The translations under genes and the position numbers were made by a program. From Solibacteraceae bacterium (GTDB lineage: Bacteria; Acidobacteriota; Terriglobia; Bryobacterales; Bryobacteraceae): a DNA stretch of 64,000 nt. The stretch spans positions 1-64,000 of the forward strand of contig JALSRK010000050.1 in the NCBI GenBank assembly GCA_026984795.1. Reading direction: 5' to 3'. The first letter of the stretch is position 1; each line of letters starts with the position of its first letter. The notes below the pieces were generated by a model. It was not told the origin of the DNA. It was given only the letters and a program-made list of their open reading frames with translations, and made no database searches. Shown piece after piece: positions 1 to 9,000 of this stretch.

Positions 1-1
1 C

Positions 2-169
2 TTCGAAGAGATCCGCCGCACCGGCTCCCGCAACTATCCGATGCGCTGGCGGATGAAGCCCGTCGGCAAGCCGGGCCGCGAGACGGTGCTCGTCTACCGC
101 GAAGTGGTCTTCGACCGGCCGATCCCGGACCGGATCTTCACCCTCCAGAACCTGAAACGGCGAATCTGA
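2..169 (+). CDS. LolA-like outer-membrane lipoprotein-sorting protein, C-terminal fragment
   Basis: Only the last 55 codons are in the window; the gene starts upstream. The reading frame is open from base 2 to the TGA at 167-169. The tail (RWRMKPVGKPGRETVL, then DRPIPDRIFTLQNL) resembles the C-terminus of periplasmic LolA-like 'outer membrane lipoprotein-sorting' proteins, where two beta strands are followed by a P-D-x-(I/V)-F-(T/S)-L-x-N-L ending. Such proteins carry lipids or lipoproteins across the periplasm and often lie beside an ABC or RND exporter. The ABC permease begins 37 bp downstream on the same strand, which fits that context. The family call rests on a short fragment, so the function is tentative. 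Confidence 0.6.
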   Translation, partial: FEEIRRTGSRNYPMRWRMKPVGKPGRETVLVYREVVFDRPIPDRIFTLQNLKRRI

Positions 170-206
170 TGCGAATCCGGCGTGCAGTGAGACGGGAGGC
201 GAACCG

Positions 207-1436
207 ATGAGGCTGTTCCTCGCCATGGCCTGGCGGAACGTCTGGCGCCACCGCCGCCGGTCGGTGCTGACGGTGATGACGATCGCCCTGGGGCTGGCCT
301 TCAACATCTTCATGCGCGCCTTGGGCGACGGCTTCCACGAGCAGATGGTGGACAACTCGGTCCGCGCCCACATCGGCCACATCCAGATCCACCGGGCCGG
401 CTACCACGACGATCCGGCCATCACCAAGACGTTGCCGCAGCCGGACAGGATCCGCTCGGCGATCGAATCGTTGCCCGGCGTCCGCGGCGCCTCGTTCCGG
501 GTTCTGGGCGACGGGCTGGCCTCGAGCGCGGAGAATTCCGCCGGGGTCAGCGTCGTGGGCGTCGATCCGGACGAAGAGCCTACGGTGACGACGATCCACC
601 GTGCCGTCATCCGGGGCCGGTATCTCGAGCGCGGGCAGCACAAGCCCTGCCTGATCGGCGAGCGCCTGGCCAAGACCCTGCAGGTGGACGTGGGCGACAG
701 CCTCGTTCTGCTGGCGCAGGCCGCCGACGGCAGCATGGCCGGCGAGAAGTACCGCGTGGAGGGCGTCTTCCGTTCCGGCGCTCCGGAGCTGGACCGCGGC
801 GTCGTCTATCTCGTTGCCGAAGACGCCCAGGAACTCTTCGTCTTGCCGGGGCGGTTCAGCGAGGCGGTGATCCTGCTGGATTCCTCGCGCGCCGTGGACG
901 AAACGGCCCGGCGTCTCGAGGCCGAGCTGGCCGGTCTCGAAGTGGAAGTGTTGCCGTGGTACGTGGTGGAGCCCTACATCCAGCAGTTCATCGAGCTCGA
1001 CGATGCGTTCTTCTACGTCATCGTCCTGATCCTGTTCATCGTCATCTCGGTCGGCATCCTGAACACGATCCTGATGTCGGTCTTCGAGCGGGTGCGCGAG
1101 TTCGGCGTGATGATGTCGCTGGGGATGAAGCCCCGCCAGGTGGTGCGTCTGGTGGTGCTGGAGGCGTTCCTGCTGGGAGTGGTGGGGGTGGTCTTCGGCG
1201 GCCTGCTGGGCAGCGCGTTCACTCTCTATTACGAGGCCGCCGGCATGGACTTCGGCGCCTGGGCCGAAGGCGCCGCGGCGCTCGGGCTCACCACCACGAT
1301 TACCTATCCCAAGCTCACGGCGGCCAACCTGTTCTGGTCGAACACCTCGGTGCTGCTCGTCGTCGTGCTGGTGGCCTTCTACCCGGCCTGGCACGCGGCG
1401 CGTCTCGAACCGGTGGAGGCGATGCGGCATGTCTGA
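207..1436 (+). CDS. ABC transporter permease, FtsX/MacB (LolC/E-like) family
   Basis: This 409-residue inner-membrane protein has the FtsX-type layout. One transmembrane helix lies near residues 18-38 after a basic N-terminus (MAWRNVWRHRRRS). A large periplasmic MacB-like domain follows (about 40-265), then three C-terminal helices at roughly 270-292, 312-340 and 380-400. The linker FERVREFGVMMSLGMKP matches the conserved cytoplasmic loop of LolC/LolE/MacB permeases. A GGGAGG-like ribosome site (gggagg) lies just upstream of the ATG. The ATPase gene overlaps it by 8 bp, so the two are translationally coupled. The LolA-like gene before it and the barrel gene after it suggest transport of lipid, lipoprotein or a hydrophobic compound toward the outer membrane. 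The substrate is unknown. Confidence 0.85.
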   Translation: MRLFLAMAWRNVWRHRRRSVLTVMTIALGLAFNIFMRALGDGFHEQMVDNSVRAHIGHIQIHRAGYHDDPAITKTLPQPDRIRSAIESLPGVRGASFRVLGDGLASSAENSAGVSVVGVDPDEEPTVTTIHRAVIRGRYLERGQHKPCLIGERLAKTLQVDVGDSLVLLAQAADGSMAGEKYRVEGVFRSGAPELDRGVVYLVAEDAQELFVLPGRFSEAVILLDSSRAVDETARRLEAELAGLEVEVLPWYVVEPYIQQFIELDDAFFYVIVLILFIVISVGILNTILMSVFERVREFGVMMSLGMKPRQVVRLVVLEAFLLGVVGVVFGGLLGSAFTLYYEAAGMDFGAWAEGAAALGLTTTITYPKLTAANLFWSNTSVLLVVVLVAFYPAWHAARLEPVEAMRHV

Positions 1437-2112
1437 GAAGCGGCCGGCGGCGCTGGTGGAGGTGCGCGGCGTATCGAAGACCTACCGCGACCACGTGGCC
1501 GTCCACGCGCTGCGCGACGTTTCTTTCAGTCTGGCGAAGGGAGAGTTCGCCGCGGTGGTGGGGCCTTCCGGCTCGGGCAAGACCACGCTGCTGAACCTGG
1601 TGGGCGCTCTGGACGTGTCCGACTCGGGCCTCATCCGGATCGCCGGCCACGAGTTGACGGCCACCCCCCGCGAGGAGCTGGCGGACTTCCGCTTGCGGCA
1701 CCTCGGGTTCGTGTTCCAGGCCTACAATCTCTTCCCGGTCTTGACCGTTCTGGAGAATCTGGAGTTCGTCGCCGTGCTGCAGGGCATGGCAGCCGCCGAG
1801 CGCCGCCGCCGGGCGCGTGAGTTGCTCGCCGCCGTCGGCCTGGCGGGGCTGGCGGAGAAACGGCCCCCGGAGCTCAGCGGCGGCGAGCAGCAGCGGGTGG
1901 CGGTGCTGCGGGCGATCATGACCGAGCCGGATCTGGTGCTGGCCGACGAGCCGACGGCGAACCTGGATTCGGAAAACGCCGGGATCCTGCTGGACATGAT
2001 GGAACGAATGAACCGCGAGAAGGGCATCACGTTCCTGTTCTCCACCCACGATCCGCGGGTGATGGAGCGGGCGCGAAAGCTCATCCGCCTCCGGGACGGC
2101 CGGATCGAATGA
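1429..2112 (+). CDS. ABC transporter ATP-binding protein, LolD/MacB type
   Basis: A 227-residue ATPase that would power the FtsX-type permease encoded just before it. It contains the Walker A motif GPSGSGKTT, a Q-loop (FVFQAYNLFPVLTVLENL), the signature LSGGEQQRVAVLRAI, Walker B LVLADEPT followed by ANLDSENA, and the switch histidine in FSTHDPRVM. The length and the 'AYNLFPVLTVLEN' Q-loop are typical of the LolD/MacB/YvrO group. The start overlaps the permease gene by 8 bp and the stop overlaps the next start as ATGA (2109-2112), so three genes are coupled in translation. Confidence 0.92.
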   Translation: MSEKRPAALVEVRGVSKTYRDHVAVHALRDVSFSLAKGEFAAVVGPSGSGKTTLLNLVGALDVSDSGLIRIAGHELTATPREELADFRLRHLGFVFQAYNLFPVLTVLENLEFVAVLQGMAAAERRRRARELLAAVGLAGLAEKRPPELSGGEQQRVAVLRAIMTEPDLVLADEPTANLDSENAGILLDMMERMNREKGITFLFSTHDPRVMERARKLIRLRDGRIE

Positions 2113-3254
2113 AGCTCGCCGCCGCCATGCTGCTTCTCGCCGCCCCCCTGGCGGCCCAGACGGCCGGCTCCTGGGAGCATCTCTTCGGCGGCTACTGGAA
2201 GAATCTGCTCGGCGCCTCCCGCACCGTAGTGAACCGTGAGCCCTTCGCCGACCTGCTGGCGCGGCTGCGGCTCACTTACGACGGCCGCTACCAGGACTGG
2301 TTCCAGGTGCAGGTGGCCTACGACAACGAGGCCCATTTCGGCAATTTGATCCGGCAGCCGGAGTTCGCCCTGGTGCGGGACCGCCAGGCGGCGGCGTGGT
2401 TCGATCTGCACGCCGTCCCGCTTGACGAGAAGCACGTCTACTGGGACACGTCGCTCTACCGGGCTTCGGTGAGTTTCCGCAAGGGCGGGCTGTCGCTCAC
2501 GCTCGGCCGCCAGCGGATCGGCTGGGGAACGGCCCGTTTCTGGAGCCCGGCGGACGCCTTCAACCCGCTGAGTCCGCTTCAGTTGGAGCCGGAAGAGCGC
2601 CAAGGAGTGGACGGCGCCTACCTCGAGTGGAACTTTTCCGGGAACTGGATCTGCGCCGCCGCCGTGCTCCCGCAGAAGAGGTTCTCCGACGGCGCCGTCG
2701 CGGCGCGTCTGGCCACCACCGCCGGCGGCTGGGACATCGCCGGCTTCCTCGGACGCTTCGAGAGGGACTGGATGGGGGGAGTGGAAGCCGCCGGGCAGTG
2801 GGGCGGCGCAGGGCTGCGGGCGGAGGCGACCTACCGGAAGCGGGATCCACGCCGGCCGGAGAACGACGCGTTCCGCTTCACCGCCGGGGCCGACTACGCC
2901 TTCGCCAACACGCTCTACATCGTAGGAGAGTACTTCTACAATCAGGGCCAGCCGGCGCTCGGTCCCGGCTTCAGCCCGGCGGCGCTGCTGCGCTTCACCA
3001 CCGAGATCTTCACCTTGAACCGGCACTTCCTTTCCGGCGGCGCCGGCTACGACGTGACGCCGTTGTTCCGGGTGGAAGCCTACGCCGTCGTCGATCTGGC
3101 CGGCGCCGGGGTGTTCTTCCAGCCCCAGGCGCTCTACAACCTGACGCCGAACACCGACCTCAGGGCGGGAGCGCAACTGTTCGCTTCGCGGCCCGGCGGG
3201 GACTTCGCTCCGCTGTCGAACCTCGTCTTCGCCGAGCTGGTGGTGCACTTCTGA
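2109..3254 (+). CDS. Predicted outer-membrane beta-barrel protein coupled to an ABC exporter
   Basis: This 381-residue protein starts with a clear signal peptide (MKLAAAMLLLAAPLAAQ, cleavage probably after AQ). The rest alternates short aromatic and polar strands and ends in VFAELVVHF, with the C-terminal phenylalanine recognised by the Bam machinery. The segment GRQRIGWGTARFWSPADAF-N-P resembles the G-R-Q-x-x-x-W-G and N-P segments of DUF1302-type barrels. The ATGA overlap with the ATPase gene ties it to the exporter. I infer an outer-membrane partner or receptor for whatever the ABC/LolA-like set moves. No catalytic motif is visible, and an exact family cannot be given from sequence reading alone. 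Confidence 0.65.
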   Translation: MKLAAAMLLLAAPLAAQTAGSWEHLFGGYWKNLLGASRTVVNREPFADLLARLRLTYDGRYQDWFQVQVAYDNEAHFGNLIRQPEFALVRDRQAAAWFDLHAVPLDEKHVYWDTSLYRASVSFRKGGLSLTLGRQRIGWGTARFWSPADAFNPLSPLQLEPEERQGVDGAYLEWNFSGNWICAAAVLPQKRFSDGAVAARLATTAGGWDIAGFLGRFERDWMGGVEAAGQWGGAGLRAEATYRKRDPRRPENDAFRFTAGADYAFANTLYIVGEYFYNQGQPALGPGFSPAALLRFTTEIFTLNRHFLSGGAGYDVTPLFRVEAYAVVDLAGAGVFFQPQALYNLTPNTDLRAGAQLFASRPGGDFAPLSNLVFAELVVHF

Positions 3255-3297
3255 ACTCCGGTTGACGTGAGAAGTATAGTTCTGGCCCTGATTGCCT

Positions 3298-3303
3298 TAT
3301 GAT
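3298..3303 (+). promoter_or_regulatory. Candidate -10 box before the ligase/uptake operon
   Basis: TATGAT lies in the only AT-rich stretch of the gap between the barrel gene and the ligase gene. It sits 11 bp before the 18-bp palindrome, so a transcript from it would start just ahead of the palindrome. No good -35 box is visible. Confidence 0.35.
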
Positions 3304-3314
3304 GTTCTCTTGTC

Positions 3315-3332
3315 GTACGTTTGCAAACGTAC
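3315..3332. promoter_or_regulatory. 18-bp perfect palindrome, candidate repressor operator
   Basis: GTACGTTTGCAAACGTAC is a perfect inverted repeat with no spacer, in the non-coding gap before the acyl-CoA ligase operon. An 18-bp perfect palindrome of this composition is very unlikely by chance in a high-G+C gap. Its position just downstream of a TATGAT hexamer fits a roadblock operator for a dimeric regulator (TetR, LacI or GntR class). The cognate regulator is not in the window. Confidence 0.6.
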
Positions 3333-3380
3333 ACTGTTTGTTTTCGGCGGTTCGGGCTGCCGGCGGTTCTGATCGCACAG

Positions 3381-4991
3381 GTGTTCCAGTTGAATAAGGC
3401 AGCATCTCTCGGCTCGGCGCTGCGGGAATACTGGGAGCTCTCCCTTGGGCTGCGCGCATACCTCCGCGGACCCGGGCCGGGTGCTCAGGCGCCGCAAATG
3501 ATTCGAGAGCAGCTTCAGCAGCGCGAGGAGCGGTGGCTGGAGCTGGTCCGGCGCACCGTCTTTGCCGCACCCGGCCACCCTTACCGGCGGCTCTTCGAAC
3601 GGGCCGGCTGTGAGTTCGGCGACCTGCGGAACGCCGTCCGGGCCAAGGGGCTAGAGGACGCTCTCGAGGATCTGTACGATGCCGGCGTCTATCTGAGCAT
3701 CGAGGAGTTCAAGGGACGAGCCAAGATACGGCGTTCCGGGCTGGAGATCGAGTCGCGCCCGACGCTGTTCCGGAATCCGTTCGCCAGCCGGGGGCTGGTT
3801 CAACGCACCAGCGGGAGCACCGGCGCTCCGGCCGTTGCCGTCTCGGCAGCCGCCCGAGACCGGCACCTGGACGCCTACCGTTTCGTCGAAGCTCGGGAGC
3901 TCGAACTGGACCGCCGTGCCCGGCTGCTGGTGCGCCCCATCCTGCCTTCGATCATCGGTCTGCTGATCTCCATGTCCCTGGCGCGCATGGGGATGCCCGC
4001 TCACGGGTGGTTCGCCTATGGCGGCAGTGTGCGCCGGGCGTGGCACTACCGGATCTTGACCCGCTATCTGGTGGCGCTGGCGCGCCTGCACGGTGTCGGT
4101 GTGCCGGCGCCCGAATACCTGCCGGAGGACGACTTCACGCCGATCGTCCGCTGGCTCGAACGGCGGCTCCGGCGGGGCGAAAGGTGCCACGTCTGCTGCT
4201 TCGTCACCCCGGCCGTGCGGATTGCCGCCGCGGCTGCCGAGAGGGGGATCGATCTGGCGGGAGTGAGGTTCGTCGCCGGCGGCGAGGAGCTGACGCCGGC
4301 CCGCCGACGGGTGATCGAGCGCAGCGGCGCCGAGGCCTATTCGCGGTACTGGGTCGGCGAGGTCGGGCCGGTGGGATTGCCGTGCCGCCATTTCCGCCGA
4401 ACCGGGCGGCTCCACCTCCTGTCCGACTCGGTTGCGGTGATTACCAGGCCGAGGAAGGTGCCGGGCGTCAGGGAACCCGTGCCGGCGCTGCTGTTTACCA
4501 CCCTTCTCCCGATGTCCCCTTTCGTTCTGATCAATGCGGAGATGGGCGACACCGGGCGGATCTCCCCGTCGCACTGCGACTGTGGTTTTGCCCGGCTGGG
4601 GTTGCCGTGGGAGATATCCGGCATCCGCAGTTACAGCAAGCTCACCGGCCAGGGGATGACCGTTTTCGTCCCGGACGTCTTGCGGATTCTCGAGGAGGTT
4701 CTACCGCAGCGTTTCGGCGGCGTGGCGGGCGACTACCAGTTGATCGAGTCTCCCGACCGAGGCGCCACCCTGGAGCTGCGGGTCCGGTCGGGGGTTGCCT
4801 CGGCCCCCGCGAAGGTCATATCGGAGTGTTTTCTCGGCGAGCTGCGGGGCTGCTACGGCGGAGCTCTGTCCACCGAGGTGTGGCGGCATTCCCGGGCGCT
4901 CCGGGTGGTGTTCGACGACCCGGTGGCCGGCCCGACGGGAAAGGTCCTGCCGCTTCATCTGTTGGGTGGTTTCACCCGGGGGACGCAATGA
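3381..4991 (+). CDS. PaaK-like (phenylacetate-CoA ligase / F390 synthetase type) adenylate-forming enzyme
   Basis: An adenylate-forming enzyme that would activate a carboxylic acid to its adenylate or CoA thioester. The nucleotide-binding P-loop is RTSGSTGAPAV, about 130-140 residues from the start, as in PaaK/CapK proteins, followed by a region ending GDTGRISPSHCDCG. This C-x-C-containing G-D-x-G segment is the usual late motif of PaaK-like enzymes. About 536 residues if GTG 3381 is used; TTG 3390 is equally possible. Starts further upstream fall inside the palindromic operator and are unlikely. The stop overlaps the next start (ATGA at 4988-4991), so it is coupled to the periplasmic binding protein, suggesting activation of the imported compound. 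The substrate cannot be read from the sequence. Confidence 0.7.
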   Translation: MFQLNKAASLGSALREYWELSLGLRAYLRGPGPGAQAPQMIREQLQQREERWLELVRRTVFAAPGHPYRRLFERAGCEFGDLRNAVRAKGLEDALEDLYDAGVYLSIEEFKGRAKIRRSGLEIESRPTLFRNPFASRGLVQRTSGSTGAPAVAVSAAARDRHLDAYRFVEARELELDRRARLLVRPILPSIIGLLISMSLARMGMPAHGWFAYGGSVRRAWHYRILTRYLVALARLHGVGVPAPEYLPEDDFTPIVRWLERRLRRGERCHVCCFVTPAVRIAAAAAERGIDLAGVRFVAGGEELTPARRRVIERSGAEAYSRYWVGEVGPVGLPCRHFRRTGRLHLLSDSVAVITRPRKVPGVREPVPALLFTTLLPMSPFVLINAEMGDTGRISPSHCDCGFARLGLPWEISGIRSYSKLTGQGMTVFVPDVLRILEEVLPQRFGGVAGDYQLIESPDRGATLELRVRSGVASAPAKVISECFLGELRGCYGGALSTEVWRHSRALRVVFDDPVAGPTGKVLPLHLLGGFTRGTQ

Positions 4992-6013
4992 CTCGACGAG
5001 AGGCGCTACAGGGGATCACGGCCGGCGGCCCCGGGCTCTTGCTGGGATGCTCCCGCCGCAGCCGCGACCAGAAACTCTTGCGAGTCTCCAGCGTGCCATA
5101 CCTCACGATGAGCCCGCTCTACCTGGCGCGGGATCTCGGCCATTTCGCCGAGCTGGGGCTGGAGGTCGAGATCGTTCAGAACACGGAGATCTCCCAGCGC
5201 CTTCCCCTGCTCATCGGCGGGGAACTCGATGCGGCGCTGCTTTCGTTGTTCCCGGCGATCCCTGTGGCCGTGCTCAAAGGCGCCCCGCTGCGGATTGTCG
5301 CCGGCCGGGACCGCACCTCGACGGAGTGCGCCACCACCGGGGCCATCTACGGACGCAAGGACTCTTTCCCCGGCGGCCTCGCGGATCTCGGCTGCCTGCG
5401 GGGGAAACGGATCGCCGTCGGCGCCCGCACGGGCATCGGCGAGTTCTTCGTGGACATGATCATTGAGTCGGCCGGATTGAGTTATCAGGACGTGGAACCA
5501 GTCTATCTGCCGGAAACCGAGGCGGTGGCGGCATTGGTCGCCGGTAGCGTGGACGCCATGATCGGCACCCGCGCCGAGAGGGACTACCGGACGCTCTCGA
5601 TCGACGTGGTCAAAGGGCCCTCGTTCAACACGATGTTTCCGGACTTCCAGTACGCGTTCATCCTGTTCGGTCCGACTTTGCTCGACGGCGGCCGCGAGAC
5701 AGGCGTCACCTTTCTGGTCGGATATTTCCGCGGTGTGAAATCTTTTCTGGAAGGCAAGACCCCCCGCTTCTTCGAAGATATGGCCCGCCGCTTGGGGCGC
5801 GATCCCGAAGCGGCCCGGGTGGCTTGCCGGGTCTCTTTCGCCCAGCACGGGCGGCCGGATTTGAAGAGTATCGACCTGTTCACCCGCTGGGCGGTCAAGA
5901 AAGGTTACTGCCCGGAATTCGTTCCGGCGGAACGGTTTGTGGACTCCTCGTTCATCGACGCGGCCTGGAGAGAGCTCCAGCGCCGCTACGGCGCGTGGGA
6001 GGTTCCAGGTTAG
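4988..6013 (+). CDS. ABC transporter substrate-binding lipoprotein, SsuA/NMT1 type
   Basis: A 341-residue periplasmic binding protein of the nitrate/sulfonate/taurine/thiamine-precursor class. The N-terminus carries a twin-arginine-like TRREAL and then a lipobox LLLGC near residue 19, so the mature protein is probably a lipoprotein. The phrase SPLYLARDLGHFAELGLEVEIV is the hallmark start of the NMT1/SsuA fold, followed by the hinge region GGELDAALLSL and a second lobe with GTRAERDYR. It overlaps the ligase gene by 4 bp. The matching permease and ATPase are encoded 3.2 kb away on the opposite strand (9209-10770), with the TonB-dependent receptor gene in between. The ligand is unknown. Confidence 0.82.
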   Translation: MTRREALQGITAGGPGLLLGCSRRSRDQKLLRVSSVPYLTMSPLYLARDLGHFAELGLEVEIVQNTEISQRLPLLIGGELDAALLSLFPAIPVAVLKGAPLRIVAGRDRTSTECATTGAIYGRKDSFPGGLADLGCLRGKRIAVGARTGIGEFFVDMIIESAGLSYQDVEPVYLPETEAVAALVAGSVDAMIGTRAERDYRTLSIDVVKGPSFNTMFPDFQYAFILFGPTLLDGGRETGVTFLVGYFRGVKSFLEGKTPRFFEDMARRLGRDPEAARVACRVSFAQHGRPDLKSIDLFTRWAVKKGYCPEFVPAERFVDSSFIDAAWRELQRRYGAWEVPG

Positions 6014-6061
6014 GGGGCGCTGGAGGGCTCGAACAGAAGATCGGGTCGTGGAGGTTTGCGG

Positions 6062-9000
6062 ATGAGACGATGGCAATGGTTCCTGTTCTTGATACTCCCG
6101 ATCTGCTTCAGCGAGGCGGACGCGCAGATTACCGGATCCATCGAGGGATTCGTGCGGGGGCCCGATCGCCTGCCGCTGGCCGGTGTGCGCGTGGAAGTCC
6201 GCCGCCGGGAGACCGGCGAGAGCCGCACGGTTCTTACGGACGGCCGGGGGTTCTTCGCCGCCCTGCAGCTCCCTCCGGGAGAGTACAGCCTCCAGGCGCG
6301 GCTTGCGGGCTTCCGGACACTGGTCCGCGAACCTATCGCGGTGGCCGCCGGCCGGGCTCTTCGGGTGGATCTCCAGATGGAGATCGGTCCCCGTTCGGAC
6401 GAGATCACCGTCGAGGCTCCCGCGCCCCGGGTGAGCGCCAGCGTAGCCGACTGGGGCGGACAGATCTCCCGCGAGGATCTGAGCGATCTTCCCGTCAACG
6501 GGCGTGACTTGTTCGAGCTGGCGGCTCTGAAGACCGGCGTTTCGCCGGCGGGAACCGCCCGGCGCACCACCGAGCTCGGCCTCGGCCTGCACCTCGCCGT
6601 CAAGGGCGCCCGCCCGCGCCAGAACAGTTTTCGGATCGACGGCGTCTACGTGAACGACGTTTCGTCATCGGCGCCCGCCGGCGCTGCGGGCGTGCTCCTG
6701 GGTCTGGAGAGCGTTGCGGAAATCAACATCGTCAGCGACCCGTACTCGGCGCAGTTCGGGCGCACTGCGGGTGCGGTCTTCACCGCCGTGACCAAAACCG
6801 GCTCCAATGAGGTCCACGGCAGCGTCTACGAATATCTCCGCAACGACGTCCTCGACGCTCGAAACTTCTTCGATGCCCCGAGCGAACCGATTCCGCCGCT
6901 GCGGCGCAACCAGTTCGGGGGACTGATCTCCGGTCCGCTGCAGCGCAACGCTCTGTTCTTCATGGGCAACTACGAGGCGATCCGCCAGCGGCGCGGCCGC
7001 ACCCATCGGCTGGTCGTCCCGAACGCCCAGGCGCGCGACGGCATCCTGCCGGACACGGCCGGCGGCGCCCGCTTCGTGCCCGTAGCTGAAGAGATCCGGC
7101 CCTACCTCGACCTGTATCCGCTGCCGAACGGCGCCGACTTCGGCGACGGGACCGGCGAGTTTGTCGCTCAGACCAGGCCGAAGCTTTCCGAAGACTTCCT
7201 CAACAGCCGCATCGACTGGCTTGTCTCGCCCGCGCTTCGGTTCGGGGGGCGTTACAGCTTCAGCGCCGCCTCCAGCGATGATCCCGATCCTCTCGATGTC
7301 TTCTTTTTCGATCTCACCTCGCAGCATCACTTTGCCGGCCTCGATATGCAGTGGGTTCGTTCTCCTCAGACCGTGGCCAACTTCCGCGCCGCCTTCAGCC
7401 GTATCCGGACCGACCAGGGCATCGCCACCGGCCCCAAGGTGACGCCCGAGATGTCCTTCGTACCCGGACAGCTCATGGGCTCCATCGAGGTAACCGGCCT
7501 GGCGCCCCTCGGCGGCTATCAGGCGCGCCTGCGGCCCCGCTTCTATGTCACGAACGATTCTCAGCTCTCGGCCGATTTCGTCCGTGTCTCCGGACGCCAC
7601 ACCTGGAAGGCCGGGGCCGGCTTCGACCGTGTCCAACTGAACCTGAATTCCCCGCTCAGCCTGGGAGGGGGCTACAATTTCACCTCGCTGGAAGACTTCC
7701 TCCGGGCCCGCCCCCGCACCGGCAACGTCATGGCGCCGGGTTCGGACGCGGTGCGAGGCTGGCGCCTGAATCAGTTCTCCTGGTTCGTCCAGGATGAGAT
7801 CCGGTTGAGCTCGAACCTCAGTCTCGGACTGGGCGTGCGCTATGAGTTCGCCGGCGTGCCGGACGAGGTGAACGGAAAGATCTCCACGTTGCGGGAACCC
7901 CGGATCGACACGGAGGTGACCCTCGGCGGGCCGCTCTACCGGAACCCGTCGAAACGGAACTTCGCCCCGCGGGTTTCGCTGGCCTGGTCGCCGGGCGGCG
8001 GCGGCAAGACGGTGATCCGGGCCGGCGCCGGGATTTTCTACGACCTGTTGGGAACGCAGGACCTCGTCATCGGAGGAGTCCGGACGCCGCCGTATTTCGT
8101 GCGGTTGTTCCAGTTCCGTCCCACCTTCCCGGACATCATCGAGGCGGTGAGCGGTTCGCGGCCGTCCCGTTCCGTCGATGGCATCGAGTGGGCCGTCGAG
8201 CAGCCCTACGTGGTCCGGTGGCAGGCCGGGATCGAGCGCGAAATCAGCCCTGCGCTGGCGCTTCGCGCCGGCTACTCGGGGATGCGCGGCATCCATCTCA
8301 TGGGCCAGCTCGGCAACGACAACCCCACCCGTCCCGAGCGGCTCCCTGACGGCCGCCTCTATTTTCCGCCGGACGCGCCGCGCGTGAATCCGGCTTTCGC
8401 CCGGGTCGGCGTGCGGCGGTCCCAGTTCAATTCCTTCTACCACGGCTTCACGCTCGGTCTGGAAGGGCGCTGGGGAGCAGGCCTGCGGTTCCAGTCGAGC
8501 TACACCTTCAGCCACTCCATCGACGAGATTTCTCACAGCGTCTTCGGCGACTTCCTGAATGCGGACCTGATGCCGACGATGTTCGACTACCGGCAGAACC
8601 GTGGGAACTCCAACTTCGACCTGCGCCACGTCTGGATCGCCGCCGCCTCCTACCGCCTGCCGGGACCGCGAAACGGGTGGGGCAGGGTTCTGGCGGCCGG
8701 CTGGCAGTTGCACGCCCTGGCGCGGGTGCAGTCCGGCCCGTGGTTCGCTCCTACGGTGGGCTTTGACCGGACCCGGCTGCTGCCCTCGTTCGGGGATCTC
8801 GGGCAGCGCCCCGACTACATAGGGGTTCCGGGCCGGAAGCTGATCCTCGGGGATCCGCGGCAGTGGTTCGATCCGGCGGCTTTCGCGCTGCCGGGAGCGG
8901 GCTTTTACGGGAATCTCGGGCGAGGGACGCTGCGGGGACCGGGGCTGGCGTCTCTCGATCTGGCCGTCCACAAACTGCTTTGGGGCAACGAGCGCCACCG

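Noticed and set aside
138-1430. Long open frames antisense to real genes (for example 138-1430, 1722-3248, 6665-9142 and 11927-14944 on the minus strand)
   Set aside because: They are shadows of high-G+C genes: their translations are rich in Arg, His, Gln and Pro with no domain motif, while the opposite strand encodes recognised proteins.
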